Origin: Nepenthes gracilis
Lineage: Eukaryota; Streptophyta; Magnoliopsida; Caryophyllales; Nepenthaceae
DNA length: 64,000 bases
Direction: 5' to 3'
NCBI GenBank assembly: GCA_033239525.1
Contig: BSYO01000008.1
Coordinates: 17,034,830-17,098,829 of the forward strand
A model generated the notes under the pieces. The model saw nothing but the letters and a program-made list of their open reading frames with translations. It was not told where the DNA came from and searched no databases. The translations under genes were made by a program, and so were the position numbers. Shown in pieces: positions 58,440-64,000 of this stretch. How positions within the stretch are numbered: the stretch's first letter is position 1; every line of letters starts with the position of its first letter.

Positions 58440-60900
58440 TAACATTGAGAATGGCATCTACATAGAGTAAGAGGATTACAAAATCCTCATCCGTGAACAT
58501 TTGGACAAAAAATGCAATGGCCGAAGTAATCCTCTTCCATGAACATTTCAGAGCTTATTTGAGGTTGTAGAGGCTCTTCTTCAAACAGCACACCATGTGC
58601 TACTTTTTCTCAACCACAAATCTCTTTGGTTACTCTATATAGATCTCATCTTCCAAGTTACTATGAAGGAACGTTCTCCGTACATTAAGTTGTTTTGCAT
58701 TTATAATAAGGCATACTGAACACAACATGAATGGAGGACATATTCACCACAAGAGTGGATCTCCTTGAAATCAATGCCCCTCCATTGATTGAAAATCTTA
58801 ACAACCAACTTTGATTTGTACCTCGATTGTAGGTTGTCTTCTTCCTGCTTCAATTGGTGCAGCCACTTGTTCTTAAGCGTCGCTTGCCCTTCGACAATTT
58901 CATTGCCTCAAATTTGTGATTTTCATGCAAAAGTGTTATCTGATCTTTCATAGCAGCCATTTATTCCTTTTTATGCTTATCCTCCATCGCTTAATCAAAG
59001 TATTCGAGCTCTCAATCATTGGTAAGCAACACATACTCATTAACCGATTGATCTTTCACAGATCGTCGAAGTAGAATGATTGGCATTAGCTCAGAGATAT
59101 TAGCATGAGTATCATCATGAGCGTCACCATGCTCATCTTCTACCACCTCATTGGTAGGAACATCACCCGTATCTCCTCCGTTTTCAATCTCAATAGGCAG
59201 TGGGGTTCTCGGTGTCAATTCAATGTTGCATAGGCAATTATTGTCATGAGAAACAACCTTCATGACCTTGCCAATGTCTTTAATAGTCTCATCCTTCATG
59301 AACATGACGTCCCTTGATCTCACAAACTTCTTTTCTATCAAATTATAAAATTAGTAATCAAACTCTTCTTTCCCACAACCAAGGAAGATGCACTCCTTTG
59401 TCTTGGCATTAAGTTTGGTCATCTCATTCCTTGGAACACAAATGTAGGCTTTATATCCAAACACCCTCCAGTGATTATAAGTAACTTTCTTCCCGAATCA
59501 CACCTTGTTGGGAACATCCCTTTTCAATGCAATGTTTGGCAGAAGATTAATAACATGAGTTATGACATTTAAAGCTTTCCCTGAATGGTACAGGGTAGCG
59601 TGGCCTCCCAACCATACTCCCTTAATCAACATTAAGATCCTCTCAACCACTCTATTTAATTGCGATGTCTTGAACGAAGTCTTTTGGTGTTGGATGTCAC
59701 ATGAAGCAACAATATGCATCAAAGGGGCTCGAGGCCTCTCATCTGTTGTCACTCTAGATATATTTTAATTTCTTTTCCATTTGTCTTTCGATCAATGCAC
59801 GAAATTGCTTAATGACTTTAAAAGTTTGGTCATTTGATTTTAAAGGATACATTTACAATTTTTTCAAATAATTATCAATAAAGGTAATGAAGTAGAATGT
59901 ACCATTATGAGTTTTTACCATCAATGAGCCGCATATGTCTGTGTGTAGAAGCTCAAGAGGACCCTCATTTGTGGGTGAGTTTTCATGAAAGGAAACTTTT
60001 CTTTATTTCCCTATCATGTAGTGGGGACAATTATTTAATTTCATCTCTTTCACTTCTGAAAGAAGGCGCTTCTTCGTAACACAATTTAACCCTTTATTAC
60101 TCATTTGGCTTAGCCATTTGTGCTACAACTTGGAAGATTCATCCTCATTAGCCACTTTACGTCACCACTTGTAACTAAAGCTTGTAATACATATAAATTT
60201 GACAATTTTTCCCGCGTGTCATCACTAAGGGACCCTTTAGTGAGTTTTCAAAGGCCCTCATATAAGGTGTTGTAATGATTTTTATGTTAAGTTTTTAGTC
60301 GATATACAATTAAACTGATTGTCTAGAACATGTCAAATGTCCTCTAAAGTTAATTTCATTCCAAAGCTAGTGGTCAAACATGCGTTGCCATGACCTACAA
60401 TCCGTGACAAGTCATCGTTGCCATGTTCAATATTGTAAAGTCGTGGAGCATATAAAACATGATGAACTCTCTTTGCAATGTCATATAAACTGATTCATAA
60501 CTATCAATCACCCAACTTGTCTCATGGTTGGCGACATTGAAAACCTATTCCATGCAAACAACTAGAAGATTGGATTTGGTCACAATAGAAACCCTCTCTT
60601 CATCTCAAGATTTCTCGTTCTTTCTTTCACCGCTATCTCCATCTTTTTGTTTCTATTTGTAGCAATGCTTTTAATATGATCATTGTTTTTTACAATGATG
60701 GCACTCAAAATTTTGATATTTCAGTTTTAATTTGCTACGGCTTTTCTCACAAGACATGGGACATCTCCCCTTGCCCCTACATTGTGGCTTTGAGACGGGT
60801 ATTTCATAATGTAAGGACATGGAGCCTTGTAACCTCTTCCTCATCTCCTCATTAAGGATTGCATCTTTGGCTATCTCTAATGTCACTTTACCATTTGGTG
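58440..60900 (-). pseudogene. Ty1/copia gag-pol remnant (copia element 3)
   Basis: On the minus strand gag ends with LNEEMRKRLQGS and FECHHCKKQ (about 60840-60682), an incomplete zinc knuckle. Integrase gives HQKTSFKTSQLNRVVER (about 59690) and NVITHVINLLPNIALKRDV (59560). The linker region has KKFVRSRDVMFMKDETIKDI (59330). RT fragments include GIDFKEIHS (58780) and ILLLYVDAILNVR (about 58455), where the YVDD box is changed to YVDA. Stops and frame changes are frequent. The words resemble Tnt1-type copia. Confidence 0.85.
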
Positions 60901-61420
60901 TAGCAATGGCAATAGTATTCTAATAGTTTCTCATGAATCCGGTGGTATGGTCAACAACTAAAAGGCTAACAACTCATCATTGAATTCTATGCCCATTGCA
61001 CTCAATTGATTAATGTACTTTGAAACTTGTTGAAATGATCAGTTATAAAACTCTCTTTTTGATACTTCACTTTTATTAATTTCATCGAATAATACAATTT
61101 ATTATTGCTAGTTTTCAAAGCACAGAGCACTTCAAACTTTTCCTATTGTAACATTGTATGCTTTTCATTTTGGATATAAATGTAGATATTATTATCTACA
61201 AATCATCAAATGTAACCATAAACTTATTCATATTAAAAGCTCAATGCTCGTTGGATTTAGACTCTGACTTTTGTGTAGGGAATATCGAAAGATGCAAAAT
61301 CTTTACAAATAAAAAATCCTTCATCTTACTCCTCAATATATCAAAGTTCCTCCAATTCAAACAAATCATTTTATTAATGGCCTTCATCAATTCAACCAAC
61401 AATCAAAACAAATAACCTAA

Positions 61421-61433
61421 CTCTCTAATACCA
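61421..61433 (-). promoter_or_regulatory. Primer-binding site of copia element 3
   Basis: The minus strand reads TGGTATTAGAGAG two bases inside the LTR end, matching the initiator-Met consensus TGGTATCAGAGC with a C-to-T change. It is well preserved compared with the other elements here. Confidence 0.85.
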
Positions 61434-61435
61434 CT

Positions 61436-62134
61436 TGTTGGGCCCAAGAACACAAAGGCTCACAAACAAGTTGAGAACAAATTTTTATGCGGATTGAAAA
61501 TTGAACATGTTGATTGTAAAAGCAAACAGATGAAATGACAATTCGCACAGTCACAACAACCACAATAATAATTAGCAAGAATAAGACATACCAAATTAAT
61601 ATAGGATAAAATTACAAGACCTCTGATCCTTGTATTTTATTATAAACAACGAGTATGAATACATTGATTATAGACACGTTCTTTTGGCTTCACCATAATG
61701 TTGGTAAAACAAGTCTAATACAACAAGAGATGAATCACTAAAGATGGCCACCGGCTAAATGTTCAAGATAACTAATGGATCAACATGCCAAGGATAGTGA
61801 AGATTGGAACAAGAATCGGAGCCCAACGGATGGCAAATGTCTTCTTCTTCTCATCTCACTTTCTCTATTTCGTTGGTTACCAAAAAATGTATTTTGTGTG
61901 TAATAAATGACCTAAATACGGAATAGGATATTTATACCCCGCCCAGGCTGTTAAAGTAGCTAGCTCGGGGCCAACTAGTGAATATTTACAAGAGGGCAGT
62001 CAGGCTACAGGCATGTAGAAGTTACGCACAGCAACATCCATCATTTCTGCTTGAACGGATGTTGTGCAGCAGGCCACTGTTGCAAAAAATCGCAAATGAA
62101 ATATCAAGTACTTAAGAGGTGACCCATCCTAACA
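61436..62134 (-). repeat. 5' LTR (699 bp) of copia element 3
   Basis: On the minus strand it opens TGTTAGGATGGG and closes GGGCCCAACA. A TATAAATATCC box is at about 61927-61937, with the transcript start region after it. Only one copy is present in the window. GTTTT follows outside as the likely target repeat half. Confidence 0.8.
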
Positions 62135-62139
62135 GTTTT

Positions 62140-64000
<1,861 letters not shown>

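Larger units (their letters stand above)
58430..62134 (-). mobile_element. Ty1/copia element 3, 3'-truncated
   Basis: A complete 5' LTR (61436-62134) and a good initiator-Met-type primer-binding site start the element on the minus strand. gag (about 60900), integrase (about 59750-59500) and RT follow, and the recognisable sequence stops at the RT active-site region near 58440. RNase H, polypurine tract and 3' LTR are absent, so about a third of the element is lost by truncation. Protease is too decayed to read. It lies between the GC-rich minisatellites and the reductase pseudogene. Confidence 0.8.

Overview
The window looks like nuclear DNA of a flowering plant, probably a eudicot. It is AT-rich and mostly intergenic. 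It is packed with decayed Ty3/gypsy (Tat-type) and Ty1/copia LTR retrotransposons, MITE-like elements and microsatellites, with a few genes that have GT-AG introns. No bacterial gene organisation, CRISPR array or rRNA is visible.

Layout. 1-10112: a Ty3/gypsy Tat-lineage element on the minus strand, with a partial LTR at the window start, gag-pol remnants, an antisense extra ORF on the plus strand, and a second LTR with a degraded primer-binding site. 10113-17999: sequence without a convincing gene, holding two degenerate duplications and an LTR-like promoter. It may be a long intron of the next gene. 18000-18533 (-): first exon of a La-related-protein-6-like (LARP6B/C-type) gene with a PAM2 motif and a TATA promoter. 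18907-23258 (+): an LTR element with a perfect 5-bp target duplication, sitting about 230 bp upstream of that promoter's TATA box. It carries a minus-strand antisense ORF of the same family as the first element. 25070-25686: a MITE containing an ATT microsatellite. 26579-28660 (+): an intact 693-codon single-exon gene for a plant protein of unknown function. 31751-38357 (-): a decayed Ty1/copia element with LTRs, a PBS and nested tRNA-headed (SINE-like) sequences, between two copies of a local duplication. 38864-39560 (-) and 53378-54077 (+): further LTRs related to the first gypsy element. 42204-47462 (+): a second Ty1/copia element inserted beside or into a small gene of unknown function (47463-48120). 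49799-51720 (+): a degenerate plant-mobile-domain (MAIL1/PMD-like) gene. 55040-56110: an unusual GC-rich block of minisatellites. 58430-62134 (-): a third, 3'-truncated Ty1/copia element. 62519-64000 (+): exons of an NADP-dependent alkenal/double-bond reductase carrying an in-frame stop.

The most unusual observation is structural. In two separate retrotransposons (18907-20215 and about 42204-43440) the first 1.2-1.3 kb is not normal sequence. It is a fine-grained interleaving of element sequence with the sequence of the uninterrupted insertion site, which reappears clean to the right of each element. The simplest reading is that both insertions are heterozygous in the sequenced plant and the consensus blended the filled and empty alleles. 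Genes, ORFs and age estimates taken from those blocks should not be trusted.
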